This document shows, piece by piece, positions 45,807-59,023 of a stretch of DNA of 64,000 nt. The stretch comes from Dastarcus helophoroides. Taxonomy: Eukaryota; Arthropoda; Insecta; Coleoptera; Bothrideridae. The notes below the pieces were generated by a model, which ran no database searches, had not been told where the DNA came from, and worked only from the letters and a program-made list of their open reading frames with translations. The stretch lies in NCBI GenBank assembly GCA_028583605.1, contig CM053334.1:27121226-27185225 (forward strand), in the 5' to 3' direction. The position numbers and the translations under genes were made by a program. How positions within the stretch are numbered: position 1 is the stretch's first letter; each line of letters starts with the position of its first letter.

Positions 45807-48371
45807 AAGAGAGAGAGAGAGACTCCTCTGACTCATATAGTAAAATAAAAATATATTTAGCCCAAAATTTAGACTTTTACTTCAAAATTTGCCTTTTTTG
45901 TGGCAATTTCGACTTTTTTAACTCTTCTCTATATTAGTCTTCTTTTTTAATATCTATTTTGTTTCTAAAATTAAACTTACCCCAAATCTTCCTTTCTTCT
46001 CAAAACTCGACAATTTGTGAAATGTTTACTTTTTTCTAATTCGAAGAAAGATTCCATCTATCTCTCAAAAATTCATCTCTTGTTGATTTTTTAATAAGTG
46101 AAGTAAAAATTTGAAGTAAATGTTAAGTAAAATAGTTTTTGAAGATTTCGAGCTTTTTTCAAAGTTTTCGTTTTTCGAAATTTCGATCTATTCTCAAATT
46201 TCACTTTTTCCCTAAATTACATTTTTTTGACTTTTATTCTAAATTGCGGCTTGTTTCTAGAACTTTCTACCAAATTTCGGCATGTTTCTTAAAATTGACT
46301 TTGACTAAACATTTAAACTTTGATTTATTTTCTACAGATTTGAACTTGTTGCGCAAAATTCGGTTTTTTTTACATATTTCGACATTTAAAATTCCACATA
46401 TTATTGTTTCTGCAAACTGCAATTTTTTCCACGAAATTTATCTGCATATTTTCAAAATGTTCGACTTAATCTCAAAATTTTACTTTCACTGGGAAATTTT
46501 AACCTTCAACACTTACCTCGAGATTGCTATATTGTTTTTAAATTTCGTCCGTTTTTCAACATTTTGCCCAAATATTGACTTTTACTAAACATTTATTTAT
46601 TTTCTAAAAATATTGACTTGTCTTGCACATTCGGTTTTTTTCGAAATTTTGACTTAAAATTCACTCTTATTGTTTCTGCCAGCTGTCATTTATTGACGAA
46701 ATTCGTCAATTTTCAAAATGTTTAACCTAATCTTAAAATTTAATATTTTCTCTTAAAAATTGATTTTTCTTTAAAGTTTAACATTTTTTCTCGAAACTGG
46801 AAGTTGTATCAACATTGTCTTTTCTTTCGGAATTCTTTTACCAATTCTATCAAAATTCGAATTTATCTGAATATTTGGAGCTTTTTTTTTAATTCATGTT
46901 GTTCTCGAAATTTCAAATTTATTCTCAAAATTTAACTTCCTCTGGAAAATGCAATTTTTTCAGTTTCTTCTTCTCCGAAAAACTTCGACTTCTCAAAAAG
47001 GTCGATAATTTTTTTTTTAATTTTAATTTTTGACAATTTCTGTTTTCAAAATTTTACAATTTTTCGCAAAATTTAGATTTGTCTATTTCAGGTTAAATTT
47101 GTTTTGTGAATTTCAATCTATTGTCAAAATTTGAAGTCTTTTCCTAAAAACATTGCTTTTTTTGAAAACTTTTAATGAATTCATTATTTTTCGAAATTTG
47201 TTTTTCCAAAATTAAGCTTTTTCTAGAAATTTTAACCTTTATTTTAAACGAAATTCATGTATGTTCAAATTCCAAAATTTAGTTTTTTTTCTTAAAATTT
47301 CACTTTTCCTGGGAAGTTTTGATCTTTTTTTAAAATTCAATACTTTTCTCGAAATTATTTTACCAGTTTTCTCAAAATTCAAATTTATCAAAAAATTTGG
47401 ATTTTTTTTAATCGTCTTGTTCTCGAAATTTCAAATTCCTTCTCAAAATTTAAATTTTTTGACAAGTTGTAAATTTTCTGTCAAAATTTTTGGCTTGTCT
47501 TAAATTTTTGAATTATTCTTGAAATTTTTATTGAAACTTGGCTCTTTTCGTCTTCCCTGAAAAACTTAGACTTTTTTAAAGTTCGACATTTTTGTAAGCT
47601 TCCAGTTTATTTTTACAATTTATCTTTTTGATATTTATAGTTTTAAAAAAAATACAAATTGGTATAAAAATTTTAGGTTTTTAATTTGTTCTGGGAATAT
47701 TGTCAAAATTCGACTCTTTTTTGAAAACTTTTGATAAATTCATTTTTTCTGAAATCTCTTCAGTTTTCTCATGTTGTTCGAAATCTCTTCCTTTTTCGCA
47801 ATTTTTTCAAAGTCTCTTTTTCTTGATTTGTTCGAAATATCTTCATCTCAATTTTTTCGAAGTCTCTTTTTCTCAATTTTTTGAAAATCTCTTCCTCCTT
47901 TTGAAAATTATGCTTTTTCTGGAAATTTCAGCTTTTATTTCGATATTTGATATATTTTGATGATGATGATAGATTTTGTTTCTCACAAAAGTAATTTAAT
48001 TTTTTTTCACAAAATCTCAAGACTAGAAAATTTACAAATAAAAAAGTAAAAATCATGAGAAAAATATTTTTCAGAAATTTCAACTCTCCAAATTGGTCTT
48101 TTTCTAGAAACTTCAAATATCATATGTTGTTCCAAAATGTGAATATAAATTAATCAAAAATGTCGGAAAAATACTTTCTGAAATTTTAGTAAAACTTAAA
48201 AATTCCTAGAAAAGTATTTTTGAAAATTTCGACTTCTGTAAGTCACTTGTTTAATGAGTACTCATTTTCTAAGTGTCTGTCCATTTAAGCTTTTTAGGGG
48301 AATTTAAAGAGCCTCAATTGTATTTTCAAAGAGCCGCATGTGGCTCGCGAGCCGCGGTTTGCCGACCCCTG
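45731..48371. mobile_element. hAT-1: hAT-type element with low-complexity interior, left end missing
   Basis: The right end is CCGCGGTTTGCCGACCCCTG (to 48371), the inverted form of the CAGGGGTCGGCAAAC hAT terminus, preceded by GAGCCGCATGTGGCTCGCGA. The left terminus is missing: the element begins with CAGACAAAGTATGGG, which in the other copies is internal (about 53213). The interior is pyrimidine-rich low-complexity repeat without transposase. It sits between Jockey ORF1 and ORF2. Its right 1.02 kb (47351-48371) is nearly identical to the right part of hAT-2. Confidence 0.8.
45757..45822 (+). repeat. (GA)n dinucleotide microsatellite
   Basis: About 66 bp of GA repeats with one GATAGAAA interruption, at the left edge of hAT-1. 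In hAT-2 and hAT-3 the same site has only GACAGAGAGAGAC, so the tract expanded in this copy. Confidence 0.9.
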
Positions 48372-50360
48372 CTCTAGAAGGAAGTAATAAAAAAACTTCC
48401 TCAAAAAGTGGAAGAAAATAAAATAAATAGTACACTCAAAATTATGTCCTGGAATGTAAACGGATTGCTTTACCATTAGCAAGAACTTCAAGCTAGAACG
48501 ACATAAACAAAATAGATGTGAGTCTGATATCAGAAACACACTTCACCAGACAATCCTTTTTCAAATTTAGAGGATATAAAGTTTGCTGCACAAAGCAAAG
48601 GGAGAAAGTGTGGTATTAATAAAACAAAATATTCAACATTTTGAGGAAACTAAATTTGAGATAGAAGATATTCAGGCTGCAGCAGTAAGTGTTACGACTA
48701 AAAAAGGTAACAACATATACAATCCTCCAAAACACAGCATCAAATGCGAAAGATATGAGCAGGTGTTCAAAACTGTAGGAAATCGATTCATTATAGCGCA
48801 AAACACACCCACTGGGGGGTCAGGACTCATTACAACTGAAGGCAAAGAATTGCTAAAGACCGTCCAGACACACGTTTGTGAAATAATTTCAACGGGAAAA
48901 CCTACATACTGGCTAACTGACTCAAAAAAATTTCCGATTTGATAAATTTTATACCATTAAAAAAATATCTAATTACTAAATGCAAATTGAAAATAACTTA
49001 CAATTAAACTTGGATCATTTCACCGATTGTACTGACCATAAGTGAGCATATTATTTCTAAACCGAGCAATCCCTGTCTAACCAACAAAAAACAAATTGGG
49101 AAAGTTTAGAACAACATTAGAAAAAGAATCAACTTAGCAGTCCCGCTACAAACCGAAGAACAACTGGATTCTGAGGTGGAAAAATTGGTCAAAGACATTT
49201 AACGTGTGGCAAGGGAAAATACCCCAGAAATTAAAACAAAGTTAAAAGGTAACAATTACCCCAAAGAAATTTTGAAACTAATATCAGTAAAAAAGAAAGC
49301 AAGAAAGAAATGGTATAATTCCAGAGCCCGGAATGATAAAACGAAGCTTAATACTTACAACCCAACCCAAAAATAAAATTAAACAACTCAAAAACCATAC
49401 AATTAGTGAATTTCTGCGTACGTTAACTAATGATTCTAGCATAGAATATCCACTATGAAAAATTACGAAGAATCTGAAAAGATCTATTATACCAATCCCT
49501 CCAATAAAAGAGGAGAATGAGAGCTGAGCCAGAAATAATGAGCAAAAAGTTGAAAGATTCGCGGACCATCTTGAAGGAGTATTCCAAAGTAATGTAGAAG
49601 AGGAGAACATCATACTGCCCCACGTTATTCCACAGGAGAGTAAAACAATCCCGCCTGTCACTTCAGCTGAAATAAAAAAAGAAATAAGAACCAATATCAA
49701 TTCAAAACAAGCACCGGGCTATGACCTTATTACTGGACAAATCTTAAAAGAGCTACCAAGAAAACCATTGGTCAAAATCTCCAACTTAATCAATGCCTCA
49801 TTTAGATTGAAATATGTACCACAACTGTGGAAGGTTGCTGAAGTGGTAATGATTCCTAAGCCAGGAAAGCCACCCCACGAAACATCATATCGGCCAATCT
49901 CACTATTACCGATAATATCCAAATTGTTCATAAAACTCCTACTAAAAAGGCTGAAATCAATCATTGAAGAAAAACATCTTATCCCTTATCATCAATTTGG
50001 CTTCAGAAATTAGCATTTCACGATCGACCAGATCCACCGGATCATCAATGTCATTGAGAAGATATTAGAAGAAAAGAGGGTATGTCAATATTTTTAGATG
50101 CAGAACAGGCCTTCGATAAAGTTTGGCTAGAAGGCTTGAACCATAAACTCAAAATACTCCTTGCTGTCCAATATTCAGAAATCCTAAAATCATATATATC
50201 CGAACGCTACTTCAAAGTCAAGCAAGATGATGCTTACTCAGGTCTAAAGAAAATTCAAGCAGGCGTACCGCAAGATAGTGCATTAGGGCCAGTTCTTCAC
50301 CTTTTATATACCAGCGATCTGCTTACTTTCAACGAAAATTCTGTTATTTTTTTTAAAGTT
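48372..50360 (+). pseudogene. Jockey LINE ORF2, endonuclease and RT, copy 1
   Basis: ORF2 starts with the endonuclease opening KIMSWNVNGLL at about 48443. The endonuclease middle is shortened and full of stops; part is open at 48583-48942. Then PEIKTKLKGNN and EILKLISVKKKARKKWYNS (from about 49230), PPVTSAEIKKEIRTNINSKQ, APGYDLITGQILKELPR, VAEVVMIPKPGKPPHETSYR, PISLLPIISKLFIKLLLKRL, YHQFGFRN, FLDAEQAFDKVWLEGLNHKL (motif A) and IQAGVPQDSALGPVLHLLYT (motif B). It breaks after FNENS at 50360, just before the (F)ADD box, where an inverted CR1-like LINE is inserted. An almost identical second copy is at 55034-57025. Confidence 0.85.
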
Positions 50361-52320
50361 TAATCCACTCGCAAAAGGTAAACCCATTATGCGTTCAAGG
50401 CACTGCGAGTAGGATGCGGAAACAAGGATAGATGGCGATGAACTGCCTTCTCAAACAAGGATAGGTTGTAATTTTTCGGGAAAATTCCTTTCGGTAACAA
50501 GTTCCATAACTTGGAAGTTCTATAGAGAAAAGAGTCTCCATAGACAGAAGTCCTTACTGTGTTAAGCTGGACTACACAGGAATTTGCTGCCTTTGACTGT
50601 CTAGTATGCCTCAAGAACCTTGCCCTTGGGCGGATCAGTCCTATTAGTTCCAGCTAGCATCTTCCGTGATAGTACTTGTAGAAAAGAGACAAGTCACCAA
50701 CCATACGCCTGTGCTCTAGTGTTTCGAGAGAGGCTTTCGTCATCAATTACCCGAATCGCTCTTCTTTGAATTGAATCCAAGAGAGCTAAAGTGTGTTTTG
50801 GGGCTGAACTCCAAACATGTGAACAGTATTCTAGTGTTGGCCTAACTTGAGCTTTGTACAGTATTTATAGCTGATGAGATATGAAGTACTTTTTAGCTCT
50901 AAAAAGAAAGCCTAACTTTTGAGAGGCGGACTTAGTAATGGCGCGCACATGATCGCCCCAGAGAAGCTAGTGCTCGCATTCACTCCTAGGATAAATAGAT
51001 TAGATCCAATCGGAAAGATTTTACCGTCCATTAGTATGTTTGTTGCATTATCCTTTGATGTTTTCTTAGAGAAAACCGTGGCCTGTGTTTTTGAAGCGTT
51101 GAAGTCGACCAAATTTTTCTTACCCCATTTCAGAATAATCTCGAGATCCTGATTAATCGTCTGTATCTGCTGTTTCCTTAGTTGATTTGAAGCAGCGATA
51201 GATAATGGTTTGTCGGAGAAAAAAGATGACACAAGGTTACTATCATCTGCGTAGCTGTATATAGGATTGGAAGTTGAAGCTAAGAGATCGTTTATGTGTA
51301 AGAGAAATAAAGTAAGAGACAGAACAGACCCCTGAGGCACCCCTGCGTTAATCGCAAATGTCTCGGATGAGATGCCATCGACGACGACCTGAAGAGATCT
51401 ATCAGCGAGAAAATTGGATATCAAATGACAGAGTCCAGGAGGAAGACCATAAGATGTTAATTTGGCGAGAAGAGATCGGTGCCAGACTCTGTCAAAAGCC
51501 TTTGAGATATCCAATGCCACAATCCTAGCCTCACCATATTTTTCCATAGCTGAGTTACAGATATGAGTTACATATGCCAGTAGATCGCCAGTGGAACTTT
51601 GTTGCCTAAAACCGTAATGGCTCTCGGAGATATAGGGCGATAGTTGTTAGCCAGATTCATTTTTCCCATTTTAAGGACAGGCTGCATCCTAGCAGATTTC
51701 CAGATGTTAGGGAATACACTTTTGTTGTAAGAGAGTGTGAACAATTTGCTTAGGACAGAAGTCAACTCTGAGGCGAAGCTTCTTAAAAACAGTAGTGGGA
51801 ATACCATCAAGGCCACAATCTTTCGAGGTGTCGAGCTCAATGAGAATCTTCCTAATTGTGCATCGAGGTGCCAACCTTAGGAAGAGTAGGAAGTTCTGCG
51901 TTTCGAGAATCAAGATTGGAATTTTCAGCATACATTAAGGCTAACATATCGGCCTTTTTCTTGGAGGTAGCAGCAATATTGCTAGTTTCATCGAGTAAAG
52001 GTGGAAAATTTGAAGATAGAAAGTTTTTTCCAATCAACTTTGCAAATCCCCAAAAGGACCTGGAAGCGTTCGGACAGTTGATAAGTCTTTGGCACATTTT
52101 ACGATTGAAATCACCTTTTACCTCGTTAGTAACCTGTTTACAAGAATTTCGTGCATCTACAAATATTGTCCGAGTCTCGACTGAGGGATTACTTCGCCTA
52201 CAACGATATGCACGATTTTTGCAGGAGACAGCCCTACCACATTTTTTTCTGAACCAAGATTTACTGGAGGCAGACTTCTTTTGGGAGTGGGGAATTAAAG
52301 ATTTCATACCAATCAGGATA
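50361..52320 (-). pseudogene. CR1-like LINE inserted in Jockey RT, copy 1
   Basis: A 5'-truncated, inverted copy of the LINE family at 22760-25803. Minus-strand reading from 52320: HSQKKSASSKSWFRKKCGRA, LDTSKDCGLDGIPTT, then a 211-codon open RT block (51547-50912) with VALDISKAFDRVWHRSLLAK (motif A), AINAGVPQGSVLS (motif B) and YSYADDSNLVSSFF (motif C, intact). The C-terminus follows in other frames, ending RTSKLWNLLPKGIFPKNYNL and FPHPTRSALNA near 50387. The 3' end (about 50361) abuts the Jockey poly-T stretch. Frameshifts occur around 51560, 51720 and 50920. The long plus-strand frame opposite it is a shadow. Confidence 0.85.
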
Positions 52321-52601
52321 TCATCAGGAGATCAGATGATTCTACAATCCTGGCCACCGGAGGCAACAATACTACTTCAACCGAAAAGCTACAAACTGCT
52401 GTTGTCGAAATACAATGCTAGACAGTGAAGTGGGTATTAAAATGAATGAAAAAAATCAGTGCATTTCGATTTCATTAACAGACGAATCGAGCACAAGCCA
52501 ATACATATAAATCGACAAATAGTTCCATACGAAAATACAGCCAAATATCTTGGTATGATCCTTGATGCTAAATTAAGGTAGAAACCGCATGTTAAGAAAA
52601 A
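52321..52601 (+). pseudogene. Jockey LINE RT continuation, copy 1
   Basis: Resumes the Jockey reading broken at 50360: D-DSTILATGGNNTTSTEKLQT (from about 52335; the ADD box straddles the insertion point), then VHFDF-like NRRIEHKPIHINRQIVPYEN and TAKYLGMILDAKLR (to about 52580). A stop replaces Trp in the LR-W-KPHVKKK segment. It is interrupted at 52602 by one arm of the palindromic repeat. Confidence 0.75.
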
Positions 52602-52708
52602 ATTGAAATACGAATCTTGTCCCCTGAAACCAAGAAAGAATCAAAAACAAAACAGAGGTTGCTCTAACGCTTTTCGATAGCCAAGTTATCATCTTCAGAG
52701 AGATACTG
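52602..52708 (-). mobile_element. Palindromic repeat family, copy G (single arm, minus)
   Basis: TTGAAATACGAATCTTGTCC, CCTGAAACCAAGAAAGAATC, GAGGTTGCTCTAACGC, TTTTCGATAGCCAAGTTATC, ATCTTCAGAGAGATACTG. It lies exactly between Jockey KPHVKKK and the following codons, showing that the unit inserts as a discrete piece of about 107 bp. An orthologous duplicate copy is H. Confidence 0.75.
52662..52702 (-). ncRNA. Hammerhead-ribozyme-like core (copy G)
   Basis: Minus strand: CTCT, CTGAAGA, hairpin GATAAC-TTG-GCTATC (one mismatch from a perfect stem), GAAA, then AGCGTT in place of the AACGCGTT stem, then AGAG pairing with CTCT. The order of boxes is complete. Confidence 0.3.
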
Positions 52709-53087
52709 AAAAAATGTGAAGAACTTTAGAGTATATGAAAATGTGCTGGCTATGAGGACGACATTCAACCCTGTCAATATACAATAAGCTTTTGCTTTAT
52801 CAACAAGTCCTGAAACCAATATGGACATACGGTATTCAACTATGGGATTGTACCAAACAAAGCAATCGGAATATCATCCAAAAATTTCAAAACAAGGTAC
52901 TGCGAGGCAATGTTGATGCACCGTGGCGCATTCGCAATGACAAGCTACATAAGGACTTGGTAGTGGATCTTGTCGACCATGTTATCAGAAAATATGCCTT
53001 AAGACATAAAGGGAGGCTCCAGCAGCACATCAACATCTAGGCCCTCTAGCTCTCAGATGACGATGCCTTAGTTACTACAGCCTGGTG
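52709..53087 (+). pseudogene. Jockey LINE C-terminal region, copy 1
   Basis: After the repeat arm, MCWL-stop-GRHSTLSIYNKLLLY, then an 82-codon open stretch (52792-53040): YQQVLKPIWTYGIQLWDCTK, NRNIIQKFQNKVLRGNVDAP, HKDLVVDLVDHVIRKYALRH and KGRLQQHINI. This is the C-terminal end typical of Jockey ORF2 (WTYGIQLWGxxxxSN...IQxFQNxxLRxIxxAPWYVRN). The frame ends at TAG near 53040; further coding-like sequence runs to GCCTGGTG (53080-53087), the hAT target duplication. Confidence 0.85.
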
Positions 53088-55033
53088 CAGGGGTCAGCAA
53101 ACTTTTAAGTCAAAAGGGCCAACTGCAATAAAAAAATTGGTTTCGTGAATTTAAAAGAGCCACAAATTTTTCTGATTTTACATTTTACTTCAAAGTTGAA
53201 TTAGGTACATCAGACAAAATATGGGACAGAGAGAGACCCCTTTGATCTATGTAGTCAAACGAAAACATATTCAGCCCAAAAGATCTTTTATTTCTCAAAA
53301 TTTAGAGCTCTATTTAAAATCTGCCTTTTTCTTACAAATTCGACTATTTTTAACTCTTCTCTGTATTCGTCTTTGCTTAACTATGTATTTTACTCCTAAA
53401 ATTAAATTTGTTCTAAATCCTCCTTTTTTCTTAAAGTTAACAATTTGTAAAAATGTTTAGTTTTTTCTTATTCGACTGACTAAAAGATTCGACTTATTTC
53501 TCAAAAATTTACCTTTTGTCGATTTCTTAATTTAAAAAAAAGTAAAAATTTGAAGTAATAATTTGGAAATTTTAAATAAAAGAGTTTTTGAAGATTTCGA
53601 CTTTTTCCTCAAAGTTTTCTTTTTCGAAATTTAGATCTATTCTTATATTTGATTTTTTTTCAAATTACATTTTCTTGACTTTATTCTCAATTGAGACTTT
53701 TTTTCGAAATTTCTATTCTTTTTAAATAACGTTCCTTTTCCAAATTTCACCATTTGCCCCAAATATTGACTTCTTCTGAACATTTAAACTTTTATTTATT
53801 TTCTGGAAATTTCGACCTGTTTCCCAAAATTAGGTGTTTCTCGAAATTCCAACTTTCTTTTCTGCAAAGTTGCGATTTTATCGAAGAAATTCGCCTATTT
53901 TTAGAATGTTTGAGTCTTAAAATTTAACTTTCTTTGGGAAACTTTGACCTTTTTTTAAAGTTCGACACTTTTCTCGAAACTAGAAGTTTTATCGACATTT
54001 TTTTTATTTAGAAATTATTTTACCAGTTTTCTCAAAATTCAAATTTATCAAAAAATTTGGATTTTTTTTAATCGTCTTGTTCTCGAAATTTCAAATTCCC
54101 TCTCAAAATTTAAATTTTTTGACAAGTTGTAAATTTTCTGTCAAAATTTTTGGCTTGTCTTAAATTTTTGAATTTTTCCTGAAATTTTTATTGAAACTTG
54201 GCTCTTTTCGTCTTCCCTGAAAAACTTAGACTTTTTTAAAGTTCGACATTTTTGTAAGCTTCCAGTTTATTTTTACAATTTATTTTTTTGATATTTATAG
54301 TTTAAAAAAAAATACAAACTGGTATAAAAATTTCAGGTTTTTAATTTGTTCTGGGAATATTGTCGAAATTCGACTCTTTTTTGAAAACTTTTGATAAATT
54401 CATTTTTTCCGAAATCTCTTCCGTTTTCTCATGTTGTTCGAAATCTCTTCCTTTTTCGCAATTTTTTCAAAGTCTCTTTTTCTTGATTTGTTCGAAATAT
54501 CTTCATCTCAATTTTTTCGAAGTCTCTTTTTCTCAATTTTTTGAAAATCTCTTCCTCCTTTTGAAAATTATGCTTTTTCTGGAAATTTCAGCTTTTATTT
54601 CGATATATGATATATTTTGATGATGATGATAGATTTTGTTTCTCACAAAAGTAATTTAATTTTTTTTCACGAAATCTCAAGACTGTAGAAAATTTACAAA
54701 TAAAAAAGTAAAAATCATGAGAAAAATATTTTTCAGAAATTTCAACTCCCCAAATTGGTCTTTTTCTAGAAACTTCAAATATCATATGTTTTTCCAAAAT
54801 GTGAATATAAATTAATGAAAAATGTCGGAAAAATACTTTCTGAAATTTTAGTAAAACTTAAAAATTCCTAGAAAAGTATTTTTGAAAATTTCGACTTCTG
54901 TAAGTCACTTGTTTAATGAGTACTCATTTTCTGAGTGTCTGTCCATTTAAGCTTTTTAGGGGAATTTAAAGAGCCTCAATTGTATTTTCAAAGAGCCGCA
55001 TGTGGCTCGCGAGCCGCGGTTTGCCGACCCCTG
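53088..55033. mobile_element. hAT-2: hybrid hAT-type element in the middle of the duplication
   Basis: The left end is CAGGGGTCAGCAAAC (53088-53102), the right end GTTTGCCGACCCCTG (to 55033). The left flank GCCTGGTG is the target duplication of hAT-3, while the right flank CTCTAGAA is that of hAT-1. The first ~0.92 kb (53088-54010) matches hAT-3, and the rest (54011-55033) matches hAT-1. It is therefore a recombinant of two elements. The interior is low-complexity without a transposase. Confidence 0.85.
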
Positions 55034-57025
55034 CTCTAGAAGGAAGTAATAAAAAAACTTCCTCAAAAAGTGGAAGAAAATAAAATAAATAGTACACTCA
55101 AAATTATGTCCTGGAATGTAAACGGATTGCTTTACCATTAGCAAGAACTTCAAGCAAGAACGACATAAACAAAATAGATGTGAGTCTGATATCAGAAACA
55201 CACTTCACCAGACAATCCTTTTTCAAATTTAGAGGATATAAAGTTTGCTGCACAAAACCTAGCAAAGGGAGAAAGTGTGGTATTAATAAAACAAAATATT
55301 CAACATTTTGAGGAAACTAAATTTAAGATAGAAGATATTCAGGCTGCAGCAGTAAGTGTTACGACTAAAAAAGGTAACAACATATACAATCCTCCAAAAC
55401 ACAGCATCAAATGCGAAAGATATGAGCAGGTGTTCAAAACTGTAGGAAATCGATTCATTATAGCGACTTTAACGCAAAACACACCCACTGGGGGGTCAGG
55501 ACTCATTACAACTGAAGGCAAAGAATTGCTAAAGACCGTCCAGACACACGTTTGTGAAATAATTTCAACGGGAAAACCTACATACTGGCTAACTGACTCA
55601 AAAAAATTTCCGATTTGATAAATTTTATACCATTAAAAAAATATCTAATTACTAAATGCAAATTGAAAATAACTTACAATTAAACTTGGATCATTTCACC
55701 GATTGTACTGACCATAAGTGAGCATATTATTTCTAAACCGAGCAATCCCTGTCTAACCAACAAAAAACAAATTGGGAAAGTTTAGAACAACATTAGAAAA
55801 AGAATCAACTTAGCAGTCCCGCTACAAACCGAAGAACAACTGGATTTTGAGGTGGAAAAATTGGTCAAAGACATTTAGCGTGTCGCAAGGGAAAATACCC
55901 CAGAAATTAAAACAAAGTTAAAAGGTAACAATTACTCCAAAGAAATTTTGAAACTAATATCAGTAAAGAAAGCGAGAGAGAAATGGTATCATTCCAAAAC
56001 CCGGAATGATAAAACTAAGTTTAATACTTATAACCCAACTCAAAAATAAAATTAAACAACTTAAAAATCATACAAATAGTGGATTTCTGCATACGTTAAC
56101 TAATGATTCTAGCACAGAATATTCACTATGAAAAATTACGAAGAATCTGAAAACATCTATTATACAAACCTCTCCAATAAAAGAGGAGAATGAAAGCTGG
56201 GCCAGAAATAATGAGCAAAAAGTTGAAAGATTCGCGGATCACCTTGAAGAAGTATTTCAACCTAATCTAGCAGAGGAGAACATCACACTGCCCCACGTTA
56301 TTGGACAGGAGTAAAACAATCCCACCTGTCACTCCAGCTGAAAAAGAAATAAAAACCAATATCAATCGAAACAAGCACCGGGATATGACCTTATTACTGG
56401 ACAAATCTTAAAAGAACTACCAAGAATCGCATTGGTCAAAATCTCCAACTTAATCAATGCTTCATTTAGATTGAAATATGTACCACAACTATGGAAGGTG
56501 GCTGAAGTGGTAATGATTCCTAAGCCAGGAAAGCCACCCAACTAAACAACATCATATCGGCCAATCTCACTATTACCGATAATATCCAAATTATTCGAAA
56601 AATTCTTACTGAAGAGGCTGAAACCAATCATTAAAGAAAAACATCTTATCCCTAATCACCAATTTGGCTTCAAAAATCAGCATTTCACGATCGACCAGGT
56701 CCACGGGATCATCAATGTTACTAAGAAGACATTAGAAGAAAAGAGGGGATGTCAATATTTTTAGATGCAGCACAGGCCTTCGATAAAGTTTGACTAGAAG
56801 GCTTGAACCATAAACTCAAAATACTCCTTCCTGTCCAATATTCAAAAATCCTAAAATCATATATATCCGAACGCCACTTCAGAATCAAGCAAAACGATGC
56901 CTACTCAGGTCTAAAGAATATTCAAGCAGGCGTACCGCAAGGACGTGTATTAGGGCCAATTCTTCACCTTTTATAAACCAGCGATCTGCTTACTTTCAAC
57001 AAAAATTCTGGTATTTTTTTTTAGG
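55034..57025 (+). pseudogene. Jockey LINE ORF2, endonuclease and RT, copy 2
   Basis: Tandem duplicate of 48372-50360, offset about 6,662 bp. The same landmarks are present: endonuclease start near 55105, the open block 55277-55618, KPGKPP and YRPISLLPIISKL, motif A near 56770-56800 (now interrupted by stops), AGVPQGRVLGPILHL near 56930, and FNKNSGIFF at the breakpoint. Small differences from copy 1 (for example ACTTTAACG inserted near 55467, AACCTAG near 55257, and a deletion near 56330) show independent decay since duplication. Confidence 0.85.
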
Positions 57026-59023
57026 TTTAATCCACTCGCACAAGGTAAACCCATTAGGGTTTCAAAGCACTGCGAGTAGGATGCGGAAACAAGGATAGAT
57101 GGCGATGAACCGCCTTCTTAAGCAAGGATAGGTTGTAATTTTTGGGGAAAATTCCTTTCGGTAACAAGTTCCATAACTTGGAAGAAAAAAGAGTCTCCAT
57201 AGACAGAAGTCTTCACCGTGTCAAGCTGGACTGCACAGGAATTTGCTGCCTTTGACTGTCTAGTATGCCTCAAGAACCTTGCCCTTGGGCGGATCAGTCC
57301 TATTAGTTCCAGCGAGCATCTTCCGTGATAGTACTTGTAGAAAAGAGACAAGTCACCAACCATATGCCTGTGCTCTAATGTTTCGAGAGAATCGGTCAGA
57401 CTCTCGTCATCAATTAGGCGAATCGCTCTTCTTTGAATTGAATCCAAGAGAGCTAAAGTGTGTTTTGGGGCTGAATTTTAAACATGAGAACAGTAATCTA
57501 GTGCTGGCCTAACTTGAGCTTTGTACAGTTTAATAGCTAATGAGATGTGAAGTAATTTTTAGCTCTAAAAAGAAAGCCTAACTTTTGATAGGCGGACTTG
57601 ATAATGGCGCGCATTCACTCCTAGAATAAATAGATTAGATCCCATCGGAAGGATTTTACCGTCCATTAGTATATTTGTTGCATTATGCTTTGATGTTTTC
57701 TTAGAGAAAACCTCGGCCTGAGTTTTTGAAGCGTTGATGTCGACCAAACTGTTCTTACCCCATTTCAGAATAATCCCGAGATCCCAATTAGTCGTCTGTA
57801 TCTGCTGTTCCCTTAGTCGATCTGAAGCAGCGATAGATAATGGTTTGTCGGAGAAAACAATTGACACAAGGTTACTATCATCTGCGTAGCTGTATATAGG
57901 ATTGGAAGTTGAAGCTAAGAGATTGTTTATGTGTAAGAGAAATAGAGTAGGAGACAGAACAGTCCCCTGAAGCACCCCTGCGTTAATCGCAAATGTCTCG
58001 GATAAGATGCCATCGACGACGACCTGAAGAGATCTGTCAGCGAGAAAATTGGATATCAAATAAGAGAGTCCAGGAGGAAGCCTATAAGATGTTAATTTGG
58101 CGAGAACTGCCAGACTCTGTCGAAAGCCTCTGAGATATCCAATGCCACAATCCTAGCCTCACCATATTTTTCCATATCTGAGTTACAGATATGAGTAACA
58201 TATGACAGTAGATCGCCAGTGGAACGTTGTTGCCTAAAACCGTACTGCCTCTCGGAGATGATTTCCTTCAAATATTTGAGAATCTCGATGTTGATAACCT
58301 TTTCCAACACTTTAGATATAACGGATAACAAAGATATAGGGCGACAGTTGTTAGCCAGATTTCTTTTTCCCTTGTTAAGGACAGGCTGCATCCTAGCAGA
58401 TTTTCAGATGTTAGGGAATACACTTTTGTTGTAAGAGAGTGTGAACAAATTGCTTAGGACAGGAGTCAACTCTGGGGCGAAGCTTCTTAAAAACAATAGC
58501 GGGAATACCATCAAGGCCAGAAGCTTTCGAGGTGTCGAGCTCAATGAGAATCTTCCTGATTGTGCATCGAGGTGGCAACCTTAGGAAGAGTAGGAAGTTC
58601 TGCGTTTCGAGAATCAAGATTGGAATTTTCAGCAAACATTAAGGCTAACATATCAGCCTTTTTCTTGGAGGTAGTAGCAATATTGCTAGTTTCATCGAGT
58701 AAAGATGGAAAATTTGAAGATGTAAAGTTCTTTCCAATCGACTTTGCAAATCCCCAAAAGGACCTGGAAGCGTGTGGTCAGTTGATAAGCCTTTGGCACA
58801 TTTTACGATTGAAATCACCTTTTGCCTCGTTAGTAACCTGTTTACAAGAATTTCGTACATCTACAAATATGGTCCGAGTCTCGACTGAGGGATTACTTCG
58901 CTTACGACGATATGCACGATTTGTGCAGGAGACAGCCGTACCACATTTTTTACTGAACCAAGATTTAGTGGAGGCAGACTTCTTTTGGGAGTGGGGAATT
59001 AAAGATTCCATACCAATCAGGAT
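57026..59023 (-). pseudogene. CR1-like LINE inserted in Jockey RT, copy 2
   Basis: Duplicate of 50361-52320. Minus-strand landmarks: HSQKKSASTKSWFSKKCGTA (near 58995), KASGLDGIPAIVFKKLRPRV, NLANNCRPISLLSVISKVLE, QYGFRQQRSTGDLLSYVTHI, VALDISEAFDRVW (motif A), AINAGVLQGTVLS (motif B, Pro-Gln to Leu-Gln) and YSYADDSNLVSI (motif C). It keeps a ~100-bp RT stretch around 58250-58330 (Q-FR to VISKVLEKV) that is deleted in copy 1, but lacks a few bases of motif A-downstream sequence near 58105. Confidence 0.85.

Noticed and set aside
51856..52428. 190-codon plus-strand frame, and its duplicate at 58560-59144 (194 codons)
   Set aside because: Both are antisense shadows of the minus-strand CR1-like LINE. 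They have no own domain and run across the insertion boundary into Jockey sequence.
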